Shown: positions 39,009 through 48,555, numbered from the stretch's first letter. The stretch: 64,000 bases of DNA from CAVVYA01 sp963752345 (GCA_963752345.1 CAVVYA010000015.1:1-64000), one strand, 5' to 3'. Notes: generated by a model not told the origin, from the letters alone. Made by a program: numbers and translations.

Positions 39009-40277
39009 ATGTCATCGGGCATTCCGCCGCGCCGGTCGGTCACCGTGACACCTAACCCCAAACCGCCGCGCGACGGCATGTCGCGCTCGGGCCTGCGTGG
39101 CGTCTTGTGGCCTCTCGGCGCCACCCTGCTGGCCCAGGTCTTGACCTCGTGGGCCAATCTCACTGTGCCGGTGATCGCCGTGCCGCTCGCCGCCGATTTG
39201 GGTGTGCCGGCGGCGTGGGTCGGGCTTTATGTGTCGGTGACCTACCTCGCGGGCATGACGTCGGGCGTGATGGGCAGCCCGTTCATCATCCGCTACGGCG
39301 CGATTCGCGTGCTGCAGATATGTCTGCTGCTTTGCGCCATCAGCCTGGTCCTGCTGACGACCGGGTCGCTGGCGACCGCCGTGCTCGCCGCCGTCATTCT
39401 CGGCTTCGGGTATGGCCCGACGACGCCAGCCTCGTCGCACATCCTGTCGGCGCAAACACCGCCCCAGTTCATGCCGCTGATCTTTTCGATCAAGCAGACC
39501 GGGGTGCCGGCCGGCGGCGTGTTGGCCGGCGTCATCGTGCCGGTGCTGGTACTCGCCTACGGTTGGCGCACTGCCGCGTTGACCGTCGGGGCGGTCTGCA
39601 TCGCGACGGCGTTTGTGCTGCAACCGTTGCGCGCCTCGCTCGACAGCGAGCGCAATGAACGGCAGAGCTTGTGGATCAATCCGCTGAATTCGATTCGTCT
39701 GGTGTTGCGTCACACCGGTCTGCGCCGCCTGTCGCTGCTTTCCATGGCCTATTCGGCGGTGCAGATGTCGATGCTGTCGTATCTCGTGACCTATCTCATC
39801 GAGGCGATCCAGCGCGACCTGATCACGGCCGGCCTCGTGCTGGCGTCGGCGCAGGTTGCAGGCGTCGGCGGGCGTGTGCTGTGGGGGGCCGTCGCCGGGC
39901 TGTTGCTGCCGGCGCGTCAGGTGCTGATGCTGCTCGGATTGCTGATGGCGGCCGCCAGCGTGACCATGGCACTGGTCGCGCCCCATTGGCATACCGTCAC
40001 GATCTTCGCCGTGGCGGTGGTGTACGGCGCGACAGCCGTAGGATGGAATGGCGTCATGCTGGCGGAGCTGTCGCGCCTGGCGCCGGCGGGACAGGCGGTC
40101 ACGGCCACTGGCGGCTCGCTGTTCCTGACCTTCGCCGGCGTCATGCTGGGGCCGACCCTGTTCGGTGCCTGGGTGACCGCGACCGGCAGCTACCCGTCCG
40201 GCTTTCTTATTCTCGCGGTCCTCGGCCTGGTTGGCGCGGCGTTGTTGGCGTGGCGCTACCAGGAACGCCTGCCTTAA
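39009..40277 (+). CDS. Major facilitator superfamily transporter
   Basis: About 422 residues and 12 hydrophobic segments. VTYLAGMTSGVMGSPFIIRYGA holds the loop 2-3 region, and GFGYGPTTPASSHIL and FSIKQTGVPAGGVLAGVIVP are typical of MFS exporters related to CynX/nitrate-type permeases. I prefer the ATG at 39009; 39078 is a second possible start. Substrate unknown. Its last 70 bases run opposite to the extended glucokinase frame. Confidence 0.8.
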   Translation: MSSGIPPRRSVTVTPNPKPPRDGMSRSGLRGVLWPLGATLLAQVLTSWANLTVPVIAVPLAADLGVPAAWVGLYVSVTYLAGMTSGVMGSPFIIRYGAIRVLQICLLLCAISLVLLTTGSLATAVLAAVILGFGYGPTTPASSHILSAQTPPQFMPLIFSIKQTGVPAGGVLAGVIVPVLVLAYGWRTAALTVGAVCIATAFVLQPLRASLDSERNERQSLWINPLNSIRLVLRHTGLRRLSLLSMAYSAVQMSMLSYLVTYLIEAIQRDLITAGLVLASAQVAGVGGRVLWGAVAGLLLPARQVLMLLGLLMAAASVTMALVAPHWHTVTIFAVAVVYGATAVGWNGVMLAELSRLAPAGQAVTATGGSLFLTFAGVMLGPTLFGAWVTATGSYPSGFLILAVLGLVGAALLAWRYQERLP

Positions 40278-41307
40278 GCGCAGCTAGGCCGACCCGGGAG
40301 CCATGATGGCAAGGGGTCGCTCGCGCCCGGCGGTCGAGCAGAGCCGCGAGGCCGATGAGCGCAGGCAGCGGATGGGTAATGACATAGGTTGGAATCGGCG
40401 CGAGGTAGCGGCGGTAGCGGCCTTTGTCGATGAACTGCTCACGAAACAGCTTGGTGTCGAACAGCCGGCCGAGCTTGGGAACGATGCCCCCGGCAATGTA
40501 GACACCGCCGACTGCGCCGTAGATCAGCGCAAGATTGCCCGCCGTCGAGCCGAGCATGGCACAAAACATGGTGACGGCCTCGCGCGCCAATCGGTCGCCA
40601 TTCTGAGCACGGCGGGTGAGGGCGGGCGGCGTCAGTTCCGCAGCCTTGACTTGTTCGATCTCCGCCAAGGCACGGTAGATGTTGATGAGTCCGCGGCCCG
40701 ACAGACAACGTTCGGCTGAAACATGACTATGGCGGCGCCGGATCTGTCGGATGACCGCATCCTCGCGTTCGTTGGTGCCCGCGATGGTGGCGTGGCCGCC
40801 CTCGGTTGCGATGGCGTGCCACAGCATGCCTTTGTCGCCGACATCCTCATCGGGCACCAAGGCGCCGACCCCGAGCCCGGTGCCCGGCCCGATTACGGCA
40901 ATGGCTGCGCGGCTCACGCCGCGGTTGCCACCAATCTTGCGACGTTCGCTCGCTTTGAGGAACGGAATGCTCTCGGCGATGGCCAGAAAGTCATTGACCA
41001 CGACGAGCGCTTCGAACCCCAGAGCGCGGCGCAGGCCTTCGATCGAGAAACGCCAGGGATGGTTCGTCATGCGGACTTTGTCGCCGATGACGGGCGCTGC
41101 GACGGCGATCGCGCCGATTGTCGGCAATGAACGAAGCCCCGCCTGGCGAAAATAACTGCGGATCGCGGTAACGATATCGGCGAAATCGGCGCAGCGATAG
41201 CGACGGAGTTTTTGCGCCGGATGACCGGCGCGCTGGACAGCGAAGCGCGCGTAGGTGCCGCCGATATCCGCCAGCAGTCGCAGAGGGGATTGGTCGCGTT
41301 TGGTCAT
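40207..41307 (-). CDS. glk: Glucokinase (ROK-independent Glk type)
   Basis: Phosphorylates glucose with ATP. From MTKRDQSPLRLLADIGGTYA (ATP-binding phosphate-1 loop) through VVVNDFLAIAESIPFL, AVIGPGTGLGVGALV and ATEGGHATIAGTN to VYIAGGIVPKLGRLFD, all Glk blocks are present. Homologues end near the LIGLAALLDRR stretch (about 40310). The last 30 residues here are unrelated and overlap the convergent MFS gene, so a late frameshift probably hides the real stop. Confidence 0.87.
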   Translation of the reverse strand: MTKRDQSPLRLLADIGGTYARFAVQRAGHPAQKLRRYRCADFADIVTAIRSYFRQAGLRSLPTIGAIAVAAPVIGDKVRMTNHPWRFSIEGLRRALGFEALVVVNDFLAIAESIPFLKASERRKIGGNRGVSRAAIAVIGPGTGLGVGALVPDEDVGDKGMLWHAIATEGGHATIAGTNEREDAVIRQIRRRHSHVSAERCLSGRGLINIYRALAEIEQVKAAELTPPALTRRAQNGDRLAREAVTMFCAMLGSTAGNLALIYGAVGGVYIAGGIVPKLGRLFDTKLFREQFIDKGRYRRYLAPIPTYVITHPLPALIGLAALLDRRARATPCHHGSRVGLAALKAGVPGSATPTTPRQPGRGPRE

Positions 41308-41343
41308 CTCGCGACGCATTATTGCGCGTTTAGGCATCAAGCG

Positions 41344-42728
41344 CTATGCGGCGTAAGGAGCGGCACGCAGAGCGGCGACGAAACGATTTCGCCAGGCGCC
41401 GATGTCTTGGTGCGTAATGGCATCCATGGCTTCGTGCCAGCGTTGTTGCCGCTCCGCAAGCGGCATTTTGAGGGCGGCATTCAACGCTTCGGCGACTTCG
41501 TCCACGTCATATGGATTGACCAGCAGGGCGCTCTCGAGCTCCTCGGCCGCGCCGGCGAACTTGGACAGCACGAGGACGCCGGGATCGGCGGGGTCCTGCG
41601 CCGCGATATATTCCTTCGCCACGAGATTCATGCCGTCACGCAGAGGCGTGACCAAGCCGACCTTCGCGTAGCGCAGGAAGCCGGTCAGGGCTTGGCGCGA
41701 GAAGCTGCGGTTGAGGTAACGCACCGGCATCCAATCGTATTCGGCAAAGACACCGTTGATGTGGCCCGCGGCCATTTCCAGCGTATGGCGGATGGCGGAA
41801 TAATCGGCCACTTCCTCGCGCGTGGGCGGCGCGATCTGCAGCAGCGTCACCCTCTTGCGCCAGGTGGGAAAGCGCTCCAGCAGACGCTCGAAAGCGCGAA
41901 ATCGCTCGGGGATTCCCTTGCTGTAATCGAGGCGGTCTACGCCGACGATCAGATCGCGCCCCTGCAGGCTGGTGCGCAGCCGCGTGATGCGCTGCGAGCG
42001 CGCCGACTGCGCCGCGAAGGTCGCGACGTTGTCGACATCGATGCCGATGGGGAAGGCTGCCGTCTGAAAAACTCGGTTCCCCACCTGGACGAGATCGGGA
42101 CCGATAAGGTTGCTGTCCAGGCGCTGCAATGCAAGTAGTCGCGAAACGAATCGCGGTCGCCGCGCGTCTGGAAACCGACAACGTCGTACGCGGTGAAAGA
42201 GCGCATGAGTTCATCATGACACGGCAACACCGACGCGAGCCGGTGCGGCGGAAATGACGTGTGAAGAAAAAACCCGATGGGCTGCGTGACGCCGAGGCCG
42301 CGCAACTCCTCGCCCAGCGGGATCAAATGATAATCATGCACCCAGAGCATGTCATCGGGCTGCAGGAGGTCCTTGACCGCCCGCGCGAAGCGCACATTGA
42401 CTCGGCGATAGGCGTCATAGGTCTCACGGCTGAAATTCATCAGGTCGAGCCGGAAGTGGAACAGCGGCCAGAGCACCGAGTTCGAAAAACCATTGTAGTA
42501 GCCCTGATAATCGGCGGGCTTGAGGTCCAGTGTGGCGTATTCGATCTCGCCGGCGGAGAAGCGCCGGAATTTGTGGTCCGGCTCATCCTTCAACTCGCCG
42601 CTCCAGCCGCACCAGATACCGCCGCGCTCGCGCAAGGCAGCCAGAATGCCGATAGCCAAACCGCCGGCGCTGGCAGCCCGGCTGTCGGCGACGGTCACGC
42701 GGTTCGAGATGACGATCAGTCTGCTCAC
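41344..42728 (-). CDS. otsA: Trehalose-6-phosphate synthase, frameshifted
   Basis: GT20 enzyme joining glucose from UDP-glucose to glucose-6-phosphate. MSRLIVISNRV, SAGGLAIGILAALRERGGIW, MLWVHDYHLIPL and GFFLHTSFPPHRLASVLP form the N-terminal domain. A break near 42130 precedes AFPIGIDVDN, VGVDRLDYSKGIPERF, VTPLRDGMNLVAKEYIAAQ and VLSKFAGAAEELESALLVNP. About 460 residues after repair. The Glk product next door is its substrate. No OtsB phosphatase is in the window. Confidence 0.92.
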
Positions 42729-42757
42729 AAGGCCATCTGTGTTGTGGAATAACCCTA

Positions 42758-42973
42758 TTAAACGACTACGAGTGGGGCTTCGTTCCCGCCGATGATCTGG
42801 GATATGGGGCGAATGTCAATGGGATAACCGGCGCGCTCCCAGGCCGTCAGTGCGGCACCGTGCAGACAGTGCCGACTCCGTTCGAAGATCATCGACTGAT
42901 CCGGACGGGCCGTGATATTCGCTTCCGCAGGGCACGCCGCACGAAACTGCTTTTTTGGCAGAAGCGCACACAC
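42758..42973 (-). CDS. Small hypothetical protein (tentative)
   Basis: The frame ends HGAALTAWERAGYPIDIRPISQIIGGNEAPLVVV split over two halves, which reads like real protein, unlike the other frames of this 390-base gap. The 5' end is unclear: an AGGAGG sits too close to the GTG at 42973. Possibly a small upstream gene of otsA. Nothing else is seen between 42729 and 43121. Confidence 0.35.
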   Translation of the reverse strand: MCALLPKKQFRAACPAEANITARPDQSMIFERSRHCLHGAALTAWERAGYPIDIRPISQIIGGNEAPLVVV

Positions 42974-43121
42974 CTCCTATTCTATCGCTCAGCTGCGACA
43001 TGCAGGATGACCAACTACGCGGGGACTTCATCCAATGCGACGCGCATTCCCGTGGGCAGTCATGCCGCGCCTTCATCGGACGCGTGATTCACGGTGCGCC
43101 TGATCGCGGCCGGCGGCGTTG

Positions 43122-44123
43122 CTAGAAACGACGCTCCAACGGCACCAGGGTAGTGCGCGGTAGGATGCGTGCGGGCGCCGTTTGGCGAATCGACGCTGCA
43201 GGAGGTGATGCCGTGCGCGACGGGACGCCGTCGCCAGCCGCTGCCGTCGCTGCGGACGGGATCTGAGACATGACACGAAACGAACCCTGCGGTACGGGCG
43301 CCCGGGAGGGCAGCGAGGATGAGAGCGTCGGCCGTGATGAGACGACACCGCCGATCTGTGGATTTGAGGCAGGTCGTGAATCCGCGATATTGAATTTCGC
43401 CGCGTCGGACTCCAACGGCTCATCGTTTTCCGCCGAGCGCTCGCGCGGCTGTTCTTTCTGCGCCAGCGCCTGCTGACGGCGTTGCTGATAGGCAGCCACG
43501 ACCTCTTGACGGCGCGCTTCGGCATCGCGTCGGCGCTCGTCGGTCCACAGCTTCATCACCTTCTCGCGGTAGCGGAAGTGAAATTCGGGCGTTGCCGAAT
43601 GGTAGTTGCCCACCGCAGTGACCCACGAACGCTTCTGTTCGAAAAGCTGCTTCAGGAAACTCGTCGCGTAGGCGACGTTGGCCTGCGGGTCGAAGGCCTC
43701 CTCCAGGTCGGCGAAGGCATCCGGATGATGCAGGAGATTGACCTGCATGCAGCCAACATCGATGTTGCGCACGCCGCGCCCGCGCAGCCGCTTGACCTGC
43801 GCGATCGCCTCCTCCTTGCTGGCGAAAAACTGTCCCTTGCCCTCGGCAGTGACGGTCCATGGCCAGGCAAAACTTGCCGAGTCGACCTTGTCCCAGCGGC
43901 CCAACTCGGCGCGCGCCACAGCCGCCAGCAATTGGTTGGGAATGCCCGCTTCGCGCTCGTGGTGGCGGATCGGCTCGGCGCAGATTTTCCGTTGTTCTGG
44001 AGAGACTTGGCCGGCCGCCGGCAGAACTCCCGCGAGGCTTGCGGCAGGGCCTGAGAACAGCATGAAACCGACCAGCGCGGCGCGCGCATGGCGAAGAAGG
44101 ACAGGGCAGGGCATGAACATCAT
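43122..44123 (-). CDS. Exported lytic transglycosylase (SLT domain)
   Basis: A protein of 333 residues. Signal peptide around AALVGFMLFSGPAASLAG. The SLT fold shows PNQLLAAVARAELGRWD with the catalytic Glu, RNIDVGCMQVNLLHHPDAF and QANVAYATSFLKQLF, then WVTAVGNYHSATPEFHFRYR. These cleave peptidoglycan between MurNAc and GlcNAc. A charged coiled segment and a Ser/Pro-rich, disordered C-terminus of about 120 residues follow. Similar proteins in alphaproteobacteria often help envelope machines through the wall. Confidence 0.83.
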   Translation of the reverse strand: MMFMPCPVLLRHARAALVGFMLFSGPAASLAGVLPAAGQVSPEQRKICAEPIRHHEREAGIPNQLLAAVARAELGRWDKVDSASFAWPWTVTAEGKGQFFASKEEAIAQVKRLRGRGVRNIDVGCMQVNLLHHPDAFADLEEAFDPQANVAYATSFLKQLFEQKRSWVTAVGNYHSATPEFHFRYREKVMKLWTDERRRDAEARRQEVVAAYQQRRQQALAQKEQPRERSAENDEPLESDAAKFNIADSRPASNPQIGGVVSSRPTLSSSLPSRAPVPQGSFRVMSQIPSAATAAAGDGVPSRTASPPAASIRQTAPARILPRTTLVPLERRF

Positions 44124-44323
44124 GGCGCAAGCCTCGCAAGGCCCGTGCCAGCCTGCGGCCGGCCGTTGACCTCTGCCGCATTGCCGGCTTGCCGCTCGAC
44201 GAACATGGATATCGCTGTCGAAACAGCACCTTGAGACCTTTTTGCAACAGGCCGTGAATGGCGCCTCGGACTCTTATATAAAACGTTTGATTTGGTAGAC
44301 CGTTGGTGGCATATCTGATTTCG

Positions 44324-44415
44324 CGAAACGCGGGTATGCGCCCCGTTTCGTAACACCCTTCTTGGGCGTTTCCTCCCTAGACTTGGGCCGCGCTTCGGTG
44401 CGGCCCAATTTTTTT
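44324..44415 (+). ncRNA. Candidate small RNA ending in a strong terminator
   Basis: A hairpin CGAAACG/CGTTTCG (44324-44350) is followed by a single-stranded stretch with CGTTTCCTCCCTAGACTT and a GC-rich terminator. No gene on this strand ends here, so the terminator must belong to a short transcript. An unpaired C/U-rich TTTCCTCCC can pair with Shine-Dalgarno sequences and is a hallmark of several alphaproteobacterial trans-acting sRNAs. The 5' end is not defined. Confidence 0.5.
44383..44415 (+). terminator. Rho-independent terminator
   Basis: TTGGGCCGC (44383-44391) and GCGGCCCAA (44400-44408) form a perfect 9-bp stem with an 8-base loop, followed by seven T (44409-44415). The plus-strand T run fixes the direction. 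The rest of the 420-base gap 44124-44545 holds no gene I can support. Confidence 0.85.
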
Positions 44416-44545
44416 GCGCATCGTTTCGCACTGCGGCGCCGAGTACGCCGTGGCACGGGATGACCCTCTCAACCCGACATGTATCGGCACGCCCGCGGAT
44501 ATGACGCGGCGCTTGAGGCGGTGAGCTCGGGGGAATTCGTCGCGG

Positions 44546-45481
44546 CTATTCGGCCGCGCGTTTCGTCATGATCTGCGGCAAACTCGTTTTCAATGTCGCA
44601 ATCAGTATGCTGAGATGCTCGCGCAGCGCATGGAATCGCGAGGTCGGTTGAAACCGATCCTCTTCCATGTAGATGGCGCGGTTGATTTCGATCTGCAGCG
44701 CATGCACGCCCGTGTGTGGCTGCCCATAGTGCATCGTTGTGAAACCGCCTGAATACGGCATGTTGCGCGTTACGCGATAACCGAGATCGCGCATCACGTC
44801 TTCGGCCAGAGCCGTGATCGATGGCGCGCATGAGGTGCCGAAGCAATCACCGAGCACAATATCGACGCGCTTCAGGCCGGCGTCTTGATCCATTGGCCCG
44901 CCAATCGACGGCATCGAATGGCAGTCAACCAGTAGGCAATAGCCGAACTGCGCGCGCGTGCGCTCGATCAGTTGCTGCAGATTGCGGTGATAGGGATGAT
45001 AGAGGCTGTTGACGCGCTGCACGGCCTCAGCGAAGCGCAATTTGCGCTTATAGATATCTTCCCCGTTGGCGACAACGCGCGCGATGGTGCCCAGGCCGCC
45101 CGCGACGCGTGGGGTCGTAGTGTTGACATAATCCGGCAGCGCATCCTCGAACATCTCGGGGTCGAGTTCGAACGGTTCGCGGTTCGGATCGATATAGGCG
45201 CGCGGAAAAAGCGCACGCAGCAACGGCGCCCCGTGGTCCGGGGCGGTGCCGAACAGGCGGTCCATAAAACTGTCTTCCGACTTGCGCAGCGTCCAGGCAT
45301 CAAGTCTCGATGCGGCGATGAATTCGGGCAGGTAATCGTTGCCGCTGTGGGGCGACGCAAACACCGCCGCCATGGTTTGACTGGCCGGTGCGAGGACTTC
45401 GCACACCCGCGCGCCAGGGGCGGCCGGATCTGGGCCGGGTCGTGTAGCTGGGCTGGACTGATCGCTTTCGGACATCATCAT
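44546..45481 (-). CDS. N-formylglutamate amidohydrolase
   Basis: Zinc amidohydrolase of the HutG2 type. AAVFASPHSGNDYLPEFI and LRKSEDSFMDRLFG, LLVDCHSMPSIGG, DIVLGDCFGTSC, YSGGFTTMHYGQPHTGVHAL and QIEINRAIYMEE cover the family blocks, with the His and Asp metal ligands in SPHSG and DCHSMP. 311 residues, intact. The family hydrolyses N-formylglutamate in histidine breakdown or related formyl-amino acids. No other hut gene is near. Confidence 0.88.
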   Translation of the reverse strand: MMMSESDQSSPATRPGPDPAAPGARVCEVLAPASQTMAAVFASPHSGNDYLPEFIAASRLDAWTLRKSEDSFMDRLFGTAPDHGAPLLRALFPRAYIDPNREPFELDPEMFEDALPDYVNTTTPRVAGGLGTIARVVANGEDIYKRKLRFAEAVQRVNSLYHPYHRNLQQLIERTRAQFGYCLLVDCHSMPSIGGPMDQDAGLKRVDIVLGDCFGTSCAPSITALAEDVMRDLGYRVTRNMPYSGGFTTMHYGQPHTGVHALQIEINRAIYMEEDRFQPTSRFHALREHLSILIATLKTSLPQIMTKRAAE

Positions 45482-45679
45482 GATTTAGCGGACTTGACGC
45501 TTGGTGTCACCCGGCGGTGTTGAGCCGGCTGCGGGCATAACCACCCGACGGCATTCAGGATCTGCCCGGTGCCGCGGCAAACCGGCGGTCCGAGGCTCGG
45601 CCCGCGCTTGCAATGCCGAGACGATCGGGTATAAATCGCTTCCCATTTCAGCGCCGGCATGGACCGGCGTCGAGCAGGC

Positions 45680-45754
45680 GGGCGCGTAGCTCAGCGGTAG
45701 AGCACTACCTTGACATGGTAGGGGTCACAGGTTCAATCCCTGTCGCGCCCACCA
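45680..45754 (+). tRNA. tRNA-Val (anticodon GAC)
   Basis: Acceptor GGGCGCG (45680-45686) pairs with CGCGCCC (45744-45750), then A and encoded CCA. The D arm reads GCTCAGCGGTAGAGC; the anticodon stem CTACC/GGTAG encloses the loop TTGACAT, giving GAC; the T arm contains GGTTCAATCC. Length 75 including CCA. All arms pair. Confidence 0.95.
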
Positions 45755-46208
45755 CTTCCGACCCTCGGATTAGCGGTCCCGCACCACGCCGAGCGGTTCA
45801 TCAAAGCATAGTGACGTTCCGGCATCTCCGGCCACCGAAGGCCCGCCGTTCCTTGCCACGTTGCGCGATTTGGCACCAGCCCCGCGCGGTTACCTGCTTC
45901 CGCGCAAGGCTTGAGCTGCGGGTCTTTTTGCCGCAGAACGGCGCCATCCTGAAATGCGGTGAGGCCGACTGGTGTGACGACATGCCGATTCCGGCGCGGC
46001 TCGCCGATCTTGCCACCGTGCTGGACGATGAGGCGCTGCGCCGCGAGATTTCCGATCGTACGCCGAATTGCACAGCGACAAGCCGGAGGCTTGCGGTGCC
46101 GCGCAAGCACGCGGTCGAAAGCCCGTTTGTCATTCCTTGAGTTACGATGCCGGACCGATCTCAGCGGAGCAGACAAGGGCTTGGCCGAGGATGCTTAGCG
46201 CTTCAAAA
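45755..46208. other. Region after tRNA-Val without a clear gene
   Basis: A plus-strand frame ending at 46140 reads LRVFLPQNGAILKCGEADWC and ARLADLATVLDDEALRREIS, which looks protein-like but has no credible start after the tRNA. It may be a decayed gene. No copy of the tRNA 3' end was found further right, so an integration event at this tRNA is not shown. Confidence 0.4.
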
Positions 46209-46637
46209 TCAGGAAGGCTGCGGATCCGAGCCAGTATTTGAAAACGGCCTGAATCCCGGAACGTTCATAGTCGGCACGCTGCCCGCCATCATCGCCTGGG
46301 CGAGCGCGACGCTCGATAACAGGTCTTTGCGTGTGAACGGCTTGCGCAATAGGCCGAGAGCGGCATCCTGATGCGTCGTCGCGCCCCGCGTGTTGCCGGT
46401 GATGAAAATGGAGTGGATCGAAAATCGCCAGAGGAGATAGCGCGCCAGAGCGGCGCCGACCGGGCCTTCGCTCAGGCCGAGATCGACCAGCGCCAGGTCG
46501 GGGATGGTTTCCTTGACTAATTCCAATGCCTCGGCCGCTGAGGCGACGGGTCCGAGGATGCCGTGTCCGGCGCTGGTCAGGATGGCTTCGACATCCATGG
46601 CCAGCAAGGCATCATCTTCCACTACCAAAACCAGCAT
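46209..46637 (-). CDS. Stand-alone response regulator receiver (1)
   Basis: A CheY-like receiver of about 142 residues without an output domain. MLVLVVEDDALLAMDVEAIL gives the acidic pocket, LALVDLGLSEGP the phosphorylation Asp, SIFITGNTRG the Thr/Ser site and LRKPFTRKDLL the conserved Lys-Pro. A C-terminal tail of about 25 residues follows. I place the start at the ATG at 46637, where the receiver begins. No cognate kinase is adjacent. Confidence 0.8.
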   Translation of the reverse strand: MLVLVVEDDALLAMDVEAILTSAGHGILGPVASAAEALELVKETIPDLALVDLGLSEGPVGAALARYLLWRFSIHSIFITGNTRGATTHQDAALGLLRKPFTRKDLLSSVALAQAMMAGSVPTMNVPGFRPFSNTGSDPQPS

Positions 46638-46813
46638 CGGTTTCCCTGGACGGATACGCGCAGTTTCCGAAAAGTGGAAAGGGTAACGCGGGCCCACGGC
46701 GCGCGGTATGTGGAAAGTGTGAGCGGGTCCGTGCCGGGCCATCGATGGTGCGGCGCACAACGAAGGCTTCGCGTTTCGATCGGCTTGGTATCGTTCGTGC
46801 CGAGCCAGCGTGC

Positions 46814-47227
46814 CTAGAGGATAAGGTAAAGCTCGAGGGCGGCAGGGACGATCCGGGGATACCGACCTTTCATGACAGCGTCGACCACGGCGACCGCTTC
46901 GACCAGATCGCCGTCATTGAAAGGTTTCGTAAGGCAGCCGAAGCCGCCGGCCATCCGTCCGATTGTGTGGCATTCGGCGGGATTGCCCGAGACGTAGATG
47001 GACGGGATGCCGTGACGCTGCCGCAATAGGCGTGCCACGGTGGCACCTGAGGTGCCACGCGCCAAGTGGAGATCAACCAGTGCGAGATCGGGTTTATCGA
47101 GAGTCGCCAGGCGCACCGCGCTGTGTTCGTCGCGCGCGTAGCCGCTGATGGTATGTCCAGCCTCAAACAAGGCCTCGCCCATGCCAAATGCAATCAGTGC
47201 TTCGTCTTCGACGATCAAAATACGCAT
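46814..47227 (-). CDS. Stand-alone response regulator receiver (2)
   Basis: A protein of 137 residues. MRILIVEDEALIAFGMGEAL, LALVDLHLARGTSGATVARL (phosphorylation Asp), SIYVSGNPAECHT and CLTKPFNDGDLVEAV cover the fold. It is more similar to the receiver at 51616-52029 than to its direct neighbour (both share HEHSA/HAAL-like spacing and the D-T/G-T-SGA stretch), pointing to duplication. It ends in a short hydrophobic tail (ALELYLIL). Confidence 0.82.
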   Translation of the reverse strand: MRILIVEDEALIAFGMGEALFEAGHTISGYARDEHSAVRLATLDKPDLALVDLHLARGTSGATVARLLRQRHGIPSIYVSGNPAECHTIGRMAGGFGCLTKPFNDGDLVEAVAVVDAVMKGRYPRIVPAALELYLIL

Positions 47228-47390
47228 TGCTCGCTGTTCGCCGCTCCCAATTCGAATGCCGAGCGATCATGGCGGGTTGCCACCGCCCGGGATCATTTGC
47301 CCCGCGAAACATGCGGGCAAGGGCCTTTTTTGAGACCTCGCCCAGGTTGAGTCCGAAATGGGATTGCCGCAACGTCATGTTGGTTCCCGA

Positions 47391-47597
47391 TCATGCGCCT
47401 GCGGCGTCCTTGCGAAGCCTCAGATGGTTTGCCGGCAGGTTCCATATGATCGAGCCGTCGGCGATCCGCACGTCGTAGCGTGGCGTCTCTTCGAGTGTGC
47501 GTCCGGTAATAATGCCGTCGTGCCAAACCGCTCCAGGCTTGCTCGTGATCAGCGCTTGCACTTCAGCACGGAGCGCGAACGTCAGCGGATTCCCCAT
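47391..47597 (-). CDS. Small hypothetical protein
   Basis: A protein of 68 residues, MGNPLTFALRAEVQALITSK to LPANHLRLRKDAAGA. The middle part (WHDGIITGRTLEETPRYDVR) suggests a small beta-barrel such as a Tudor/SH3-like fold, but that is a guess. It is the last gene of a three-gene minus-strand set controlled from 48407-48446. Confidence 0.55.
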   Translation of the reverse strand: MGNPLTFALRAEVQALITSKPGAVWHDGIITGRTLEETPRYDVRIADGSIIWNLPANHLRLRKDAAGA

Positions 47598-47630
47598 GAT
47601 GGTCTCCCGATCTGAGGGCGCGGATGCGAC

Positions 47631-47849
47631 TTACCGTCCCATCAAGACTTGCCAAGCGACGTCGATCACCTGTCCATCGCTCGCCGCCACGACGACGAAA
47701 AGAGTCACGCCGCAGGCGAGGAGCAAACCTCTGGCGAGCACACCGATCAGAAGCGGGACAAGCGCCGCATCCTGTGGTCGCGCGATGAATCGCTCTATTG
47801 CCAAAGCCATTGGCCGCCGGCCCGCTTGCCGTGGGAGCGTCATGATCAT
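47631..47849 (-). CDS. Small single-span membrane protein
   Basis: A protein of 72 residues with one long hydrophobic segment (LVPLLIGVLARGLLLACGVT and the following VVVAAS) and a positively charged N-terminus. It starts in ATGA overlap with the stop of the gene upstream, so the two are translated together. Family unknown. Confidence 0.55.
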   Translation of the reverse strand: MIMTLPRQAGRRPMALAIERFIARPQDAALVPLLIGVLARGLLLACGVTLFVVVAASDGQVIDVAWQVLMGR

Positions 47850-48379
47850 GTTCCGTGCTGGCCGGCTGTGGGATATCGCCGCATTTCATGCGGTTCGCCG
47901 AGGCCGTTTGCCGCACTGCTGCGTTGGGACAGCCGCTCGATTTCGCTGTTGAGGGCCGCGAGGGTGCGGGAGTCGATTCGGGACTCCATGGCAACGGCCG
48001 CAACCCAGCACGAAATATCCCGCAGTGCGGCACAGTAGCCGAAATACCGTGGATCGGCGGTGTCGGTGTCGATGTTGGTAGGTGTCGGGTGTGGCGCAAG
48101 CGGCGCCGCACCGGCCGGCCCATTGTCGCCGTCACCCGGCATTGGATGGCCCTGCGGTCCACTGTGTCCGACGGGGCGCAGCCGATAGCTGCCGTCAGCG
48201 TCATAGATGCGCTCGAAGGCCCCGTCGAGGATCATGCGGCCGAATGCCGCGCCATGATCCTGCAAGCGTCGCCACCGCTCAGTGTTTGCCTGTTCCGCGC
48301 CGTGGCGAGCGATATCGGCGCTCGCCTGCTCGCAGGTACACAGGGGCTTGTTGAGAAAAGGCGACGTGGCATTGGCCAT
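47846..48379 (-). CDS. Hypothetical protein under phage-type operator control
   Basis: I place the start at the ATG of MANATSPFLNKPLC (48379). The frame is open further upstream, but that part overlaps the promoter at 48407-48446. About 177 residues with a Cys pair near the start (LCTCEQASADIARHG) and a Pro/Asp-rich middle. No family recognised. It heads a set of three small genes. Confidence 0.6.
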   Translation of the reverse strand: MANATSPFLNKPLCTCEQASADIARHGAEQANTERWRRLQDHGAAFGRMILDGAFERIYDADGSYRLRPVGHSGPQGHPMPGDGDNGPAGAAPLAPHPTPTNIDTDTADPRYFGYCAALRDISCWVAAVAMESRIDSRTLAALNSEIERLSQRSSAANGLGEPHEMRRYPTAGQHGT

Positions 48380-48406
48380 GAGGGTCACCGCTGCTGGGAT
48401 CCCCCT

Positions 48407-48446
48407 TTTATAGAAATACCTATAACTTGTCAATAGGTATTTCTAT
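48407..48446 (-). promoter_or_regulatory. Promoter with paired 14-bp operators, twin of the early promoter
   Basis: On the minus strand TTGACA (48433-48428) and TATAAA (48412-48407) are 15 bases apart. Two dyads overlap them: ATAGAAATACCTAT at 48410-48423 and its exact inverse at 48433-48446, centres 23 bp apart. The same elements in the same order and spacing stand at 50147-50186. The repressor at 49441-50082 is the obvious ligand. Confidence 0.75.
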
Positions 48447-48555
48447 AGGTAGAGCCGCTATTGCGAGGTCATTGCCGCCTTGCGAGTCCTGAAGCCTTGG
48501 TTTGGTTTTCGATAGCCGTCCACAGAGACGCATTGTGGCGAAGGGAGGGAGGGGG

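Noticed and set aside
39012..39992. 326-residue minus-strand frame
   Set aside because: Antisense to the MFS transporter; no hydrophobic pattern or motif of its own.
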